33,818 bases of DNA from Deltaproteobacteria bacterium CG11_big_fil_rev_8_21_14_0_20_42_23 (GCA_002796345.1 PCXC01000074.1:1-33818), one strand, 5' to 3'. Counted from the stretch's first letter, positions 8,214 through 17,309 are shown. The notes: generated by a model not told the origin, from the sequence alone. Numbers and translations: made by a program.

Positions 8214-9896
8214 ATGAAACGAGAACAACTTATCATCAATATTTTACTGGGCCTTTGCATATGCTTTGGACTCTTAGCCCTCACCAGCTATTTATCCGAA
8301 CGCATGAGCCATGCAAAAATGGCAGCTCCACGTTCACAAAAAGAAAAAACTGACGAAAAAACTTCGCTTGCGGATGTTATCGAACTTAATACTCCTGATA
8401 CTGAAAAAAAAGAGCACCATTTTTTTTCTGAAGATGGTTTCATCGCTCGGTTTGTTCCTGAAAAAAATCCGCTTCAAGAACAAACCCCACATAAAGCTAG
8501 TGACTTAGAATCTTCAGTCTCTGACTTCACACCACAGGAATCACCCGAAGCTTTTCAGCGCTTTGTTCAAACGTATACCTTTCCTCTATCTTGGTTAAAC
8601 ACCTACACCCCTTCTGCAAAAGGAAGCCACAAAAGCCCCGACTGGACTGCAGTTCCGGATGGCTTAAAAACTGAAGTTACATTTTGGAAAGATATTTATG
8701 CACGATACACCAACCAAGAAGTGGTAATCCACGATTCAAAATATCTTGATATCATTTATACAACCCTCAATCTTGGCCCACTTTACAGCAAGACTGGCAT
8801 TTCTGAACTTCAACGAGAAAATGAAATTGAAGACACAATAGAAGATGCGAAAAATAAGATTCGAGACTCACTTAAAAAATTGAGTTCCGTCACAAATGCA
8901 AGAGATCTTACTCCTGAAGAATGGACGCTTTGGAAATTATATAAAGATATTAATGAGGAAAATAAATTTGAAGCCGCCAGGACAAGAGTACGAGCACAAG
9001 CAGGGCTCAAAAATATTTTTAAGGAAGGCCTCGCGGCTTCAAGTGCTTATCTCGGAGAAATGGAAAATCTTTTTGAACAAGCAGGACTTCCTCCCGAACT
9101 CTCTCGACTTGTTTTTGTAGAATCTCTTTTCAACCTCAACGCACATTCATCTGCTGGTGCAAAAGGCGTTTGGCAGTTCATGGATGGAAGTGCAAAATTT
9201 TATAACCTTAAAAACAATCACCTCACTGATCAACGTCTTGATCCAATCTTGGCAACAAAAGCTGCCATCAAACTATTGAAAGACAACTTTGAAATGCTTG
9301 GCACCTGGCCAACTGCGATCAATGCTTACAATGCGGGCAGAGGGAGATTGCGTGAGGCAACACAAACCCTTGGCACACACGATATCACCAGAATCATAAA
9401 AGAATTTAAACACACAAAATTTGGCTTTGCTTCACGAAATTTCTTTCCTTCTTTTTTAGCTGCCTATGCAATTTGTGAAAATTATAGAGATTACTTTGGA
9501 AACGTGGAATTTTCTCCAGTGCTTTCGTTTGACCTCGTTGAAACTGACTACAACATTAAAGTTCCTGATGCGTCCTTGCTCAGCGCAATTACCTTGGCAG
9601 AGGTGAAAACTTTAAATCCGGCTTTGAAGCCTAAAGTTTTTTCAGGTGAATATTATTTACCTATGGGTTTTCCGCTTCGTCTTCCAAAGGGAAAAGGTGA
9701 ACAATTTCTCAAGACGATTCCAAAAGTTCCATCAAGCCACCGAAAAGATATTGTCCACAAAGCAAAAGCTGGAGAAAGTTTAAAGGGAATTGCAAAGACC
9801 TACGGCATCAGCGAAGAAAGTTTGAAGCACGCCAATAAGAGCTTGGGCAAAATACAAGAAAACCAAGAAATTGTAATCCCTCGCAAGTTTCTCTAA
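8214..9896 (+). CDS. mltD: Membrane-bound lytic murein transglycosylase, MltD-like, with LysM
   Basis: Cuts the glycan strand between MurNAc and GlcNAc with formation of 1,6-anhydroMurNAc. The 560-residue protein has one N-terminal hydrophobic segment (residues ~7-26) without a clear lipobox, so it looks anchored by a helix rather than a lipid. A long low-complexity linker and a helical domain follow. The SLT domain starts near residue 290: the catalytic Glu is about 303 in VFVESLF, followed by SSAGAKGVWQFMDGSAKFY and INAYNAGRGRLREA. A single LysM-like domain ends the protein (HKAKAGESLKGIAKTYGISE). E. coli MltD is a lipoprotein with two LysM repeats, so this is a variant. It sits one base after the dacB stop. 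Confidence 0.9.
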   Translation: MKREQLIINILLGLCICFGLLALTSYLSERMSHAKMAAPRSQKEKTDEKTSLADVIELNTPDTEKKEHHFFSEDGFIARFVPEKNPLQEQTPHKASDLESSVSDFTPQESPEAFQRFVQTYTFPLSWLNTYTPSAKGSHKSPDWTAVPDGLKTEVTFWKDIYARYTNQEVVIHDSKYLDIIYTTLNLGPLYSKTGISELQRENEIEDTIEDAKNKIRDSLKKLSSVTNARDLTPEEWTLWKLYKDINEENKFEAARTRVRAQAGLKNIFKEGLAASSAYLGEMENLFEQAGLPPELSRLVFVESLFNLNAHSSAGAKGVWQFMDGSAKFYNLKNNHLTDQRLDPILATKAAIKLLKDNFEMLGTWPTAINAYNAGRGRLREATQTLGTHDITRIIKEFKHTKFGFASRNFFPSFLAAYAICENYRDYFGNVEFSPVLSFDLVETDYNIKVPDASLLSAITLAEVKTLNPALKPKVFSGEYYLPMGFPLRLPKGKGEQFLKTIPKVPSSHRKDIVHKAKAGESLKGIAKTYGISEESLKHANKSLGKIQENQEIVIPRKFL

Positions 9897-9940
9897 ATTG
9901 TGCCTTGCAGCGCTTTTCTTTCCTTGCTAGGCATAGGCCC

Positions 9941-10261
9941 ATGAAAATTCTCGTCGCCCTTCTTCTTTGCCTGTGCGTTTCTTGCGCCTCTCTCACTCCA
10001 AGCAACAAAAGAGCTGAACATATCATCCACAGCTACTTCAAAGACTACGCCAAAAAATATCCCACTACTCCTTTTGGTGAAAAAGGTGTTGAAAAAGTTG
10101 AAATCATCTCGCAGAAACAACTGCGCAAAAATTACAGTGCTGCAGACGCTTATGTCTATTTGAAAACCGGCGATATCATCCAAGTTGATGCAACGTTACA
10201 AAAAAAAGCCATTATGTGGAAACTGCTTTCATGGGAAAATCCTTACAACGAAGAACAGTAA
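9941..10261 (+). CDS. Small putative lipoprotein, unknown function
   Basis: A 106-residue protein, with the start taken at the ATG at 9941 because it gives a short signal peptide (MKILVALLLCLCVSCASL). Cys15 is the probable lipidation site, although the residue at -3 is Cys rather than the usual Leu. The mature part is basic and has no recognised domain. It contains a short predicted strand/helix mix with VYLKTGDIIQVDATL. It follows the transglycosylase gene by 44 bases and is probably co-transcribed. Its position suggests an envelope role next to wall enzymes, but no function can be assigned. Confidence 0.7.
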   Translation: MKILVALLLCLCVSCASLTPSNKRAEHIIHSYFKDYAKKYPTTPFGEKGVEKVEIISQKQLRKNYSAADAYVYLKTGDIIQVDATLQKKAIMWKLLSWENPYNEEQ

Positions 10262-10281
10262 TATCTTTCTCCTAAGCAGCT

Positions 10282-12732
10282 CTAATACACTGCTCTGAGT
10301 CCATGCTTTATTCTGGAAGTCGTCACTTCAATTTTTCTTCCATCTGTTTCAAGTTCAATCAAACCATCTTTGTCCGTTCCAAAAACAGTTGAAAACTTTC
10401 TCTGCAAACGCTGCATCACAAGTGGATTTGGCAAATGATAACGGTTTCCTTTTCCAACTGAAAGAAGTGCAATTTTTCCTTTAAAGGCATCTAAAAAGTT
10501 CTGAGACGAAGAGGTTTTACTTCCATGGTGAGCCACTTTGAACACATCGAAGGTTTTTCCTTCCAGCTTTGGAATGAGTTTTTTTTCAGTTCTTTTTTCG
10601 ATGTCACCCGTGAAAAGCATTGCAACGTCTTTATACCGAAGCTCAGTTACAACTGAAGCATTGTTCTGGGTAGAAAATCTGTGCTCGTCGGATGGCGCCA
10701 AAGGACATAGGCTTATTTTTTTCTCTTCATAGCAGGCTGAATTTTCATTAACGGCCAGCATTGGAACATGATGCAGCTGAAGTTCGGCTTTAAGCCTTTT
10801 CCATTGTTCACTTTGAGGATTTGGTTCAAATCCATTCCACCAAAAAGTTTTAATGGAAAACAGCGGAAGTAAAGAATGAAAGCCAAACGCATGATCGTAG
10901 TCAGCATGAGTAAGCAGCGCAAGATCGAGAGAGCTTATTCCCTTTCTCCACAAGAGAGGCGCAATCACTTTTTGCCCTATTTCAAAAGAAGATCCCGTTA
11001 AGCCTCCAGCATCGATGAGCACAGACTTTCCGCCGGGAAGCTCAATCAGCATTGAATCACCTTGGCCAACATCAATTACGCTTACTTTTAGAGTTCTCTG
11101 AAAGGAATGAAAGAAAAAAGGAGCATAAAAAATGAAGCAAAAAAGAAAAGTAAAAAACAGAAAATGATTTTTTTTTCTTTTCCAAACGGGGAAGAAAAAA
11201 AGAAGAAGAACAAAATAGAGAGCAACAACACTCAAAGCACTTGGAGCACAGTGAAACACCAGACTTTTTGTATGCTCATAAAAAGAACTTGCTCCATGCA
11301 ACACTCTTTCCAGAGAAAAGCTTGCAAACTTCAAAAAGAAAACTGAAAGACGTGCAAAAGGAAAGAAAATGAAAGCCGCCATTAAAAGTGGCAAAAGAAA
11401 GAAAGCAAAAAATGGAACCACAAAGAGATTACTTACTATTCCTAAAATACTCACGAAGTGAAAAGCGTAAGCCACAAGCGGAAGGGAAACGAGACTTGCC
11501 ACACAAGTTAAAACAATAAATTGAACGAGCTTCCAGGTGTAGTATTTTTTCTGCACATCGGGAAAGAGAGATGAAATCAAGAGAAGCGCCCGAGGCATAA
11601 AAAGGATGATGCCGCCAACACTTAAAAACGAAAGCTGAAAAGAAAGATCAAACACTGAAAGTGGCCAGATGAAAACTATAATTAATGCCGAACATGAAAG
11701 TGTGGTCAGTAAATCTTGTTTCCTCAGTAAAAATTTACCAAGCACAAAACAACTGAGCATAATACCAGCTCTCACTGATGAAATGGGCATTCCCACAAAA
11801 ACAATAAAAACCCATACACATAACAAAGCCAAGGGACTTACCAGTTTCCAGCGCGGAATATGAAGAAAAAAATCTCGAAACGGAAACAACAGAAGTGAAA
11901 TCAACAAGGCCAACAAGAGAAAAATAAATCCAATGTGCAAACCTGAAATAGCAAGCACATGTGCAATACCCAATTCTGAAAAAATCTGCTTCGTGTCATC
12001 TTGAAGATCATTTTTTTCGCCCAAAAGAAGTGCCTTCATTATCGGAGCGCTTTGAGCTGAAGCCGTTTTCTCTATTCTTTTTTGCAAGGCGAGATAAGTT
12101 TTTTGAAAAATACTTTTTTCGCTTACTTCTATTTTTTTCAAAGTTTCATTTTTTGAAAAGGCAAGTGTCCCAATGTCTTTTGTAGAAAGATAAAGTGGAT
12201 AATTGAACGAAGCCGGATTCTGAAAAGCGTTTGGCTTCTTAAAGCTAGCCTCGCCCTGCAAAACATCGCCGGGCTCATATTTCCCCGCTTCCGCAAAAAT
12301 GAAAAGTTGGGTTTTGAAAGTTTGTTCAAATTCCGCACACGCCAACACTTCAGCAATATAGGAATCACCCTTCTCTCTTTTACGCGCCGCTTCCATCACA
12401 GAAAAGGTACAAACAGATTTCACACTGTCTTTACCTGCAAAGACATCTTCCAAGTGATGAATCTGCACATAACGTTGTTGCGTGCTAAAAAAACCAAGCG
12501 AAACGAGTGAAAAAACAAAAAGAGAAAGTGTGAAGCGTCTTCTGTGGCGACGAAGAAAAAAGGAAAGAGAAAAAAGAAGAAACAAAAGGAAAATGAAAAA
12601 AGGAAAAAAAGGTAAAAATGAAGGAAGAGAAAGAGAACTAAACTGCGCGAGGAGCACGAGACAAGTGCAACACACGAGCGGGCGAATGCTTAAGGGCTTT
12701 ATCAATACTTTCAAGCTGCTGTGCAATGGCAT
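10282..12732 (-). CDS. comEC: ComEC/Rec2 family DNA uptake channel
   Basis: An inner-membrane protein that passes single-stranded DNA into the cytoplasm during natural transformation. The 816-residue protein begins with a very Phe/Leu-rich membrane region. A soluble segment and the competence domain follow, with the hallmark ELGIAHVLAISGLHIGF near residue 235 and many further helices. A C-terminal metallo-beta-lactamase-like domain starts near 550 (VIDVGQGDSMLIELPGG, then THADYDHAFG and VAHHGSK). I use the ATG at 12732 because GGAG lies six bases upstream. That start overlaps the preceding gene by 95 bases. A GTG at 12657 would shorten the overlap to 20 bases but has no clear ribosome site. 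The Phe/Leu richness makes the opposite strand extremely purine-rich. Confidence 0.92.
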   Translation of the reverse strand: MPLHSSLKVLIKPLSIRPLVCCTCLVLLAQFSSLSLPSFLPFFPFFIFLLFLLFSLSFFLRRHRRRFTLSLFVFSLVSLGFFSTQQRYVQIHHLEDVFAGKDSVKSVCTFSVMEAARKREKGDSYIAEVLACAEFEQTFKTQLFIFAEAGKYEPGDVLQGEASFKKPNAFQNPASFNYPLYLSTKDIGTLAFSKNETLKKIEVSEKSIFQKTYLALQKRIEKTASAQSAPIMKALLLGEKNDLQDDTKQIFSELGIAHVLAISGLHIGFIFLLLALLISLLLFPFRDFFLHIPRWKLVSPLALLCVWVFIVFVGMPISSVRAGIMLSCFVLGKFLLRKQDLLTTLSCSALIIVFIWPLSVFDLSFQLSFLSVGGIILFMPRALLLISSLFPDVQKKYYTWKLVQFIVLTCVASLVSLPLVAYAFHFVSILGIVSNLFVVPFFAFFLLPLLMAAFIFFPFARLSVFFLKFASFSLERVLHGASSFYEHTKSLVFHCAPSALSVVALYFVLLLFFFPVWKRKKNHFLFFTFLFCFIFYAPFFFHSFQRTLKVSVIDVGQGDSMLIELPGGKSVLIDAGGLTGSSFEIGQKVIAPLLWRKGISSLDLALLTHADYDHAFGFHSLLPLFSIKTFWWNGFEPNPQSEQWKRLKAELQLHHVPMLAVNENSACYEEKKISLCPLAPSDEHRFSTQNNASVVTELRYKDVAMLFTGDIEKRTEKKLIPKLEGKTFDVFKVAHHGSKTSSSQNFLDAFKGKIALLSVGKGNRYHLPNPLVMQRLQRKFSTVFGTDKDGLIELETDGRKIEVTTSRIKHGLRAVY

Positions 12733-13105
12733 CCTTCACTCCAGGCTTCACGTTAGCGCCAGAGTTTGGCTTTAGCAAGGAGGATAAGCGAGCTTTTGCA
12801 CCTCTTAAAAATTTTTCCGCATTTAGTGTAGGATTTTCCGAATAGCGCCGAACAAGTTGCTCGTAATCAATTCCATTTACGGTTACTCCACCTGCTTTTT
12901 TCATAGCTGGATTTAAACCTGAAGAGATGTGAGAAAATGCTCTTCGCACATTTGATTCATCATCGTTATCAGCTGAAATAAAGGACGATTGATTTCTAGC
13001 CAGGTCATGGTGCTGTTGATGCTCTGGTGTAACGCGAGTTTGCGGGGAGGTACCGTTTTGTACCTTTGATGGCGAGACGAAAATATCTTTAATCGAAAAT
13101 CCCAT
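12638..13105 (-). CDS. Hypothetical protein upstream of comEC
   Basis: A 155-residue protein starting at ATG 13105, with AAGGA about ten bases upstream. The first ~55 residues are polar (Ser, Asn, Gln, His) and look disordered. The rest is helical and basic (YEQLVRRYSENPTLNAEKF, then KARLSSLLKP). No signal peptide, membrane helix or familiar motif is visible. It starts directly after the stop of the upstream hypothetical gene, and its 3' end overlaps the comEC start by up to 95 bases. This gives a three-gene operon. A link to DNA uptake is possible only by position; I do not recognise the family. Confidence 0.7.
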   Translation of the reverse strand: MGFSIKDIFVSPSKVQNGTSPQTRVTPEHQQHHDLARNQSSFISADNDDESNVRRAFSHISSGLNPAMKKAGGVTVNGIDYEQLVRRYSENPTLNAEKFLRGAKARLSSLLKPNSGANVKPGVKDAIAQQLESIDKALKHSPARVLHLSRAPRAV

Positions 13106-13528
13106 CTATTTTCTTTCCTTAAGGCTTTGGTGGAGAAAGACTCCTTCAGAAAGCTTATCGGCTAAGAGCCTCTCTAAAGTTGCTTCATAAGCAGGTAAAA
13201 GTGATTTTCCCCTCTTATCCCGCTTTAAAGCCGGGAAAACGGCATAAAGAGCCTCTTTCTCCTCGGGAAGTAAGTGGAGGTTCTGTAGGTTTCGACCACG
13301 AAAATACACTTCACCCTTCGCACGGTCGAAATGGATAGAGGCTACTTCAGAGCCCAACATGAAGGTGAAGGTAAAGCGGTCGCGGTAACAGGCCAGCATG
13401 CTGTCTGGCAGAAGGGGCGAAAAGTGATTTACCTTCCTTGCTCGCGATTCGTGTAAGGTCACTTTTTCTGCTTCGGCATTTTTGCTTTCGCGCTTTTCCA
13501 ACCACTTTTGAAGTTCTTCTTTCACCAC
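13106..13528 (-). CDS. Hypothetical protein, first gene of the comEC operon
   Basis: A 140-residue protein starting at a GTG (13528) with a strong GGGAGG site five bases upstream. It begins with a charged helix (MVKEELQKWLEKRE). An alternating hydrophobic stretch follows that looks like beta strands (RDRFTFTFMLGSEVASIHFD, then GEVYFRG), then a charged helical end. No signal peptide, membrane segment or known motif is visible. It lies head-to-tail, without a gap, with the next hypothetical gene and then comEC. The function is unknown; a small cytoplasmic alpha/beta protein is the most that can be said. Confidence 0.72.
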   Translation of the reverse strand: MVKEELQKWLEKRESKNAEAEKVTLHESRARKVNHFSPLLPDSMLACYRDRFTFTFMLGSEVASIHFDRAKGEVYFRGRNLQNLHLLPEEKEALYAVFPALKRDKRGKSLLPAYEATLERLLADKLSEGVFLHQSLKERK

Positions 13529-13834
13529 AGGGGCCTCCCTTAAAAAAAGTACCTACCCTCCTTTTTTGCAGCATTTGTGCCAAAGGCATGAGGATAAAAG
13601 CTTTGCTAACGGCTTGTTCTGTAAGCATTTTTCTGGGAAAGAAAATAGTGTGGAGAGAAAAAAATTCTCAATGTGAAAAGAAAGAAAAAAAAGAGAAAAG
13701 ATTGACACTTCGAGTATCTTGCTGCTTATTGAATTTCATGAAGAAAATGTTTTGCGACTCTTCAGCTTCCCCTCACCTTGGCACTGTTTGCTGTGCATAC
13801 TCAAAAAAACTTTTAGCATTTGAAAGCGAGGCCT
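13529..13834. other. Divergent intergenic region, purine-rich on the plus strand
   Basis: These 306 bases separate the comEC operon (minus) from the EF-hand gene (plus). About 13633-13700 is strongly purine-rich on the plus strand (long A/G runs). A perfect TTGACA lies at 13702-13707 on the plus strand, but 17-18 bases downstream only CTTATT or TTATTG is found, so a promoter there would be weak or need an activator. Open frames in this stretch have no ribosome site and odd composition, and I do not call them genes. Confidence 0.5.
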
Positions 13835-15310
13835 ATGGCAACAATCTCTGTTGAGAAAAATAAACTTATTCCCATTTTTATCAGCGAAGAACTGCTTGAA
13901 ACACTCCCTGCCTCGTCACAAACTTTCTTAAATGAACTCGATACCAATCAAGATAACTATCTTGATGCCAGCGAACAAAGAGATTTTTTACAAAAATCTC
14001 TTGGCAATCTCAAACTGAGCACTCCACAACTTTGGATGAAAAAAAAGATATCTGCAGCAAAGTTGCTCACGCAATTGTATCAAGAGTGTAAAGTTTTCTT
14101 CGAGGAGGATCATTTTACCACGCAAGATATTTCTTTTCATCTTTCGTGGATGGAAAACACACAAGTTCTTTCCCTGCTTGTGTATTCCTTTTCTTCTTCT
14201 GATGCTGCAGCTTTAGCTCCATTTTTGGAACATTTTCCCAAACAAACAGCTTCTTTCATTCGTAATAACATCAATGAACGAGGAGAACAGTTTGCAACTT
14301 TAACACAGTCATTTGCAAAAATTTCTCCTCATAGCACCGAAAAATTTCTTCAAACACTTGGAAAAACTTATGATGGCGCTGAAAGAGCAATGACGCTGGT
14401 GAGTAGGCTTACTCCAAAAAAATGTATTGAACTTTTTTCTGAAATGCATCCCGCTTTGAATGCACAGATTCTTTTTCACTTACAACATGGTGACAAAAAA
14501 CAACAGGAACTCGCTCGTTTTCTCCTTGATCAAACCCAATGGAATCGAGTTTTACTTCAAAACGAAGATGATCTGGGAAAGGCTGAAGAGATTGCAAAAA
14601 AACTTCTTCGCATCGATTCCTTTCTTGATCTTTTCTTTGATGTGCAAGATGTCAAAAAAAATGTAAGCGTTTTACCCACTCTTCATTCTGCAGCGCTATC
14701 AACTCTTTCTTCTTGGAAACCTAAGCAAAATGATGAGCACATGCTGATTCTTCTTAATGATGCAAAATTTTTCCCTGAATTTTCAGGAGCTGAAATTGCT
14801 GCAAACGAATTCACTCAAGATAATAGCCGAATAAAAATTTACGTGGACAGAACGGTTCAGCTTCCACCCAAAGAACCAACGCAGAAAAAATCTCCTTCTT
14901 TTTTTTCAGATCAGTTTATTGCTGAATCAATTCTCACAGAAGAAACTTATTTTGACTTAAAACCAGAAGTGCAATTAGGCGGAACCCTTGCGGCAAACAG
15001 CTTTGGTGTTTTAAGCTTTGCTATAAATGACGATACCGGAAGTAGTTATCTTCTTTTTTCTGACGATGTAAGAACCATTGAATTTGAGCTTGAATCAGGT
15101 AAGGCACTTCTTTTTGAAAGAGGTGAGCATCGGCCCTCGCTTATGATCGACTTTAGAAATCCTGAAAAGTCTTTTGGATATGATGGACCAACTTACAACA
15201 TTGATCAATATGCAGAAGATCTTAAAAAACTTTACTATGAGATGTTAAGCAGCATTGAAGATAAATCTCTTCGATTTAGGTACACTGATTTCTTCAAGCA
15301 AGCTCTCTAA
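13835..15310 (+). CDS. Unknown protein with an N-terminal EF-hand loop
   Basis: A 491-residue protein. I choose the ATG at 13835 (MATISVEKNK), preceded by GCGAGG, over a TTG 15 bases upstream. Residues 36-47 are a textbook EF-hand loop (DTNQDNYLDASE: Asp, Asn, Asp, Tyr, Asp and Glu at positions 1, 3, 5, 7, 9 and 12), so calcium binding is likely. Residues ~80-260 are helical, with repeated patterns such as SRLTPKKCIELFSEMHPALN that loosely recall MgtE_N/FliG-type helical repeats. The C-terminal ~150 residues look beta-rich (YFDLKPEVQLGG, then GVLSFAINDDTG). There is no signal peptide or membrane helix. It stands alone between divergent and convergent neighbours. The function is unknown. Confidence 0.75.
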   Translation: MATISVEKNKLIPIFISEELLETLPASSQTFLNELDTNQDNYLDASEQRDFLQKSLGNLKLSTPQLWMKKKISAAKLLTQLYQECKVFFEEDHFTTQDISFHLSWMENTQVLSLLVYSFSSSDAAALAPFLEHFPKQTASFIRNNINERGEQFATLTQSFAKISPHSTEKFLQTLGKTYDGAERAMTLVSRLTPKKCIELFSEMHPALNAQILFHLQHGDKKQQELARFLLDQTQWNRVLLQNEDDLGKAEEIAKKLLRIDSFLDLFFDVQDVKKNVSVLPTLHSAALSTLSSWKPKQNDEHMLILLNDAKFFPEFSGAEIAANEFTQDNSRIKIYVDRTVQLPPKEPTQKKSPSFFSDQFIAESILTEETYFDLKPEVQLGGTLAANSFGVLSFAINDDTGSSYLLFSDDVRTIEFELESGKALLFERGEHRPSLMIDFRNPEKSFGYDGPTYNIDQYAEDLKKLYYEMLSSIEDKSLRFRYTDFFKQAL

Positions 15311-15317
15311 AAACTTT

Positions 15318-15968
15318 TTACAAACTCGCTTCAGCCTTTTTTACGAGCTCCGGCTCATGCTTCTTCTTTTTTGAAAGTGGAAGAGCTGGAACCGCGCGCT
15401 CAACACTCAAGTCTGGATCGAAGCATGCTCTGCAACGCGCTTCATAGGCTTCTCCGGAGCCTACCACAACTGTGCCTTGGTCGGTTGTAAGACGTTGTGT
15501 TTTGGAAGCAAGCCCACCGCATACTTTGCAAATAGCTTTTAATTTGAGCACTGATTCAGCAAGCGCCAAAAGTGTTGGCATACTTCCAAAAGGCCTGCCT
15601 TTGTAATCTTGATCTAAGCCAGCAAGAATAACTCGAAGTCCGCGATTGGCTAACTTCACGGCAACATCAGCAATTTCCTCACTATAAAATTGAGCCTCGT
15701 CGATGCCAACCACTCTCGTGTTGTCGTGAATTTTATCTAAGATTTCTTTTGCGGTGGAGACGGGTTCACACTCGAAACGTTGTGCACTGTGAGACATAAT
15801 GTAAGCTTCATCATAACGATCATCAATAACAGGTTTAAAAATTTGAACCCTTTGCTTTGCAATTTGAACAAGCTTTAAGCGGCGAATCAATTCTTCAGTT
15901 TTCCCCGAAAACATTGGGCCACAAACCACTTCAATCCAACCTGAATATCTTCCTTGATGTGCAAACAT
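15318..15968 (-). CDS. tdk: Thymidine kinase
   Basis: Phosphorylates thymidine to dTMP in nucleotide salvage. The 216-residue protein is a type II (cellular/bacterial) thymidine kinase. It has the P-loop GPMFSGKT at 17-24, the DEAQF motif with catalytic Glu91, and four zinc-binding cysteines (Cys147, Cys150, Cys179, Cys182) in the lasso region. A basic C-terminal tail follows. The ATG at 15968 has a G-rich ribosome site. It is the last gene of the udp-nupC-tdk operon, 34 bases after nupC, and converges with the EF-hand gene. Confidence 0.95.
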   Translation of the reverse strand: MFAHQGRYSGWIEVVCGPMFSGKTEELIRRLKLVQIAKQRVQIFKPVIDDRYDEAYIMSHSAQRFECEPVSTAKEILDKIHDNTRVVGIDEAQFYSEEIADVAVKLANRGLRVILAGLDQDYKGRPFGSMPTLLALAESVLKLKAICKVCGGLASKTQRLTTDQGTVVVGSGEAYEARCRACFDPDLSVERAVPALPLSKKKKHEPELVKKAEASL

Positions 15969-16002
15969 ACATTCCCCCGTTTTTAAAAATGAAAAACTTT
16001 AC

Positions 16003-17283
16003 TTACGATACCAAAATCCCCGCTATGCAGGCGGTGATGCAGGAAACAACAGCTCCTCCTAGCATCGCCCTAAAAGCAAGTTTTGCAAAATCAGTTCTTC
16101 GTTCTGGCGCAAGTGCCGACAAACCACCGATCTGAATACCAATTGAAGCAAAGTTTGCAAATCCACAAAGCATGTAGGTAGACATGATCTGAGCTTTTTG
16201 GGAAATAAGGCCACCTTTGATAAGAGGTGCAAGTTGAGAATACGCTACAAATTCGTTCACAGAAAGCTTGATGCCTAAAAGATTTCCCACTTCATAAACA
16301 TCCGCCATGGGAACTCCCATCAAATAAGCAAGTGGCGAAAAGATGGTTCCAAAAAAAGTTTTCAAACTTCCTGGAAAAAATCCAGAATATTCTCCGCTGC
16401 TTAAAACTGCTCCCCCAAAAAGATTCCCGTCGATCAGTCTGTCTAAAACAAGGAGAATTTTATCTGCAAGTGCAATCAACGTAATGAACGCCACCAACAT
16501 GGCAGCAACATTGAGTGCCAGATGCAAACCATCGTGCACTCCTTTGGAAGCTGCATCTAATAAATTTGAGCCTCCATCAACATGAGGAACTTTAATCACA
16601 CCCTGCGTTTCCGACACTTCAGTTTCAGGGTACAAAATTTTTGCAATCATCAAAGAAGCTGGAGCAGCCATAACTGAGGCAATCAAAATATGCTGCGCAG
16701 GAATTCCCATCCCAATATAGCCAGCCATTACACTCCCAGCGATGGTTCCAAAACCGCCAACCATTATGGCGTGAAGCTCCGACTTGGTGCAGCTATTTAA
16801 AAACGGACGAACCAAAAGTGGCGCTTCGGTTTGACCAAGAAAAATGTTGGCCGAGCATGAAAGTGATTCTGCGCCGGATGTTTTCATGAGCTTACTCATC
16901 GTCCAGGCAAACACTTGAACAATTCGTTGCATCACCCCAAGGTAATAAAGGATGCCCATAAACGAGGCGAAGAAAATGATGATGGGGAGCACACGAAAGG
17001 CAAACTGAAAACCAAAAGTATCCATCATTTCGGGATTTACTAAATTACCAAAAAGAAAACTGGTTCCTTGATCGGTGAGAAAAAGAAAACTGGTTACCTT
17101 TGCTGCAACAATTTGAATAAAATGATTTCCAGCTTCCCACTTAAAAAGCAAAATTCCTAAAAAAAACTGGAGGGACAAACCAACTAAAACCGTTCGATAA
17201 TTTATTTTTCTTCTGTTATTTGAAAACAAAAACGTAAGGCCTAGCAAAACAATAATTCCTACAAATCCAATTAGTCGATCCAT
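16003..17283 (-). CDS. nupC: Concentrative nucleoside transporter (NupC/CNT family)
   Basis: An inner-membrane symporter that brings nucleosides into the cell using an ion gradient. The 426-residue protein has the usual CNT layout of N-terminal helices, gate domain and core domain. Marks include NIFLGQTEAPLLVRPFL near residue 147, GGFGTIAGSVMAGYIGMGIP near 177, and LGIKLSVNEFVAYSQLAPL near 350. These carry the two re-entrant loops that bind the nucleoside. Length matches the family. The ATG at 17283 follows GGAGG. It lies between a nucleoside phosphorylase and a thymidine kinase, so pyrimidine nucleosides are likely cargo. Confidence 0.93.
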   Translation of the reverse strand: MDRLIGFVGIIVLLGLTFLFSNNRRKINYRTVLVGLSLQFFLGILLFKWEAGNHFIQIVAAKVTSFLFLTDQGTSFLFGNLVNPEMMDTFGFQFAFRVLPIIIFFASFMGILYYLGVMQRIVQVFAWTMSKLMKTSGAESLSCSANIFLGQTEAPLLVRPFLNSCTKSELHAIMVGGFGTIAGSVMAGYIGMGIPAQHILIASVMAAPASLMIAKILYPETEVSETQGVIKVPHVDGGSNLLDAASKGVHDGLHLALNVAAMLVAFITLIALADKILLVLDRLIDGNLFGGAVLSSGEYSGFFPGSLKTFFGTIFSPLAYLMGVPMADVYEVGNLLGIKLSVNEFVAYSQLAPLIKGGLISQKAQIMSTYMLCGFANFASIGIQIGGLSALAPERRTDFAKLAFRAMLGGAVVSCITACIAGILVS

Positions 17284-17309
17284 TATGCCTCCGTATCAGT
17301 CGTTTGTTT

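Noticed and set aside
10282-12732. Many plus-strand Lys/Glu-rich open frames across comEC
   Set aside because: They are antisense to a clear ComEC gene; the purine richness comes from Phe/Leu codons of membrane helices. No ribosome sites or family likeness.
13438-13854. A 138-codon plus-strand frame between the comEC operon and the EF-hand gene
   Set aside because: It overlaps the start of the minus-strand hypothetical gene, contains purine-run-derived Lys/Glu repeats, and overlaps the EF-hand gene start in another frame.
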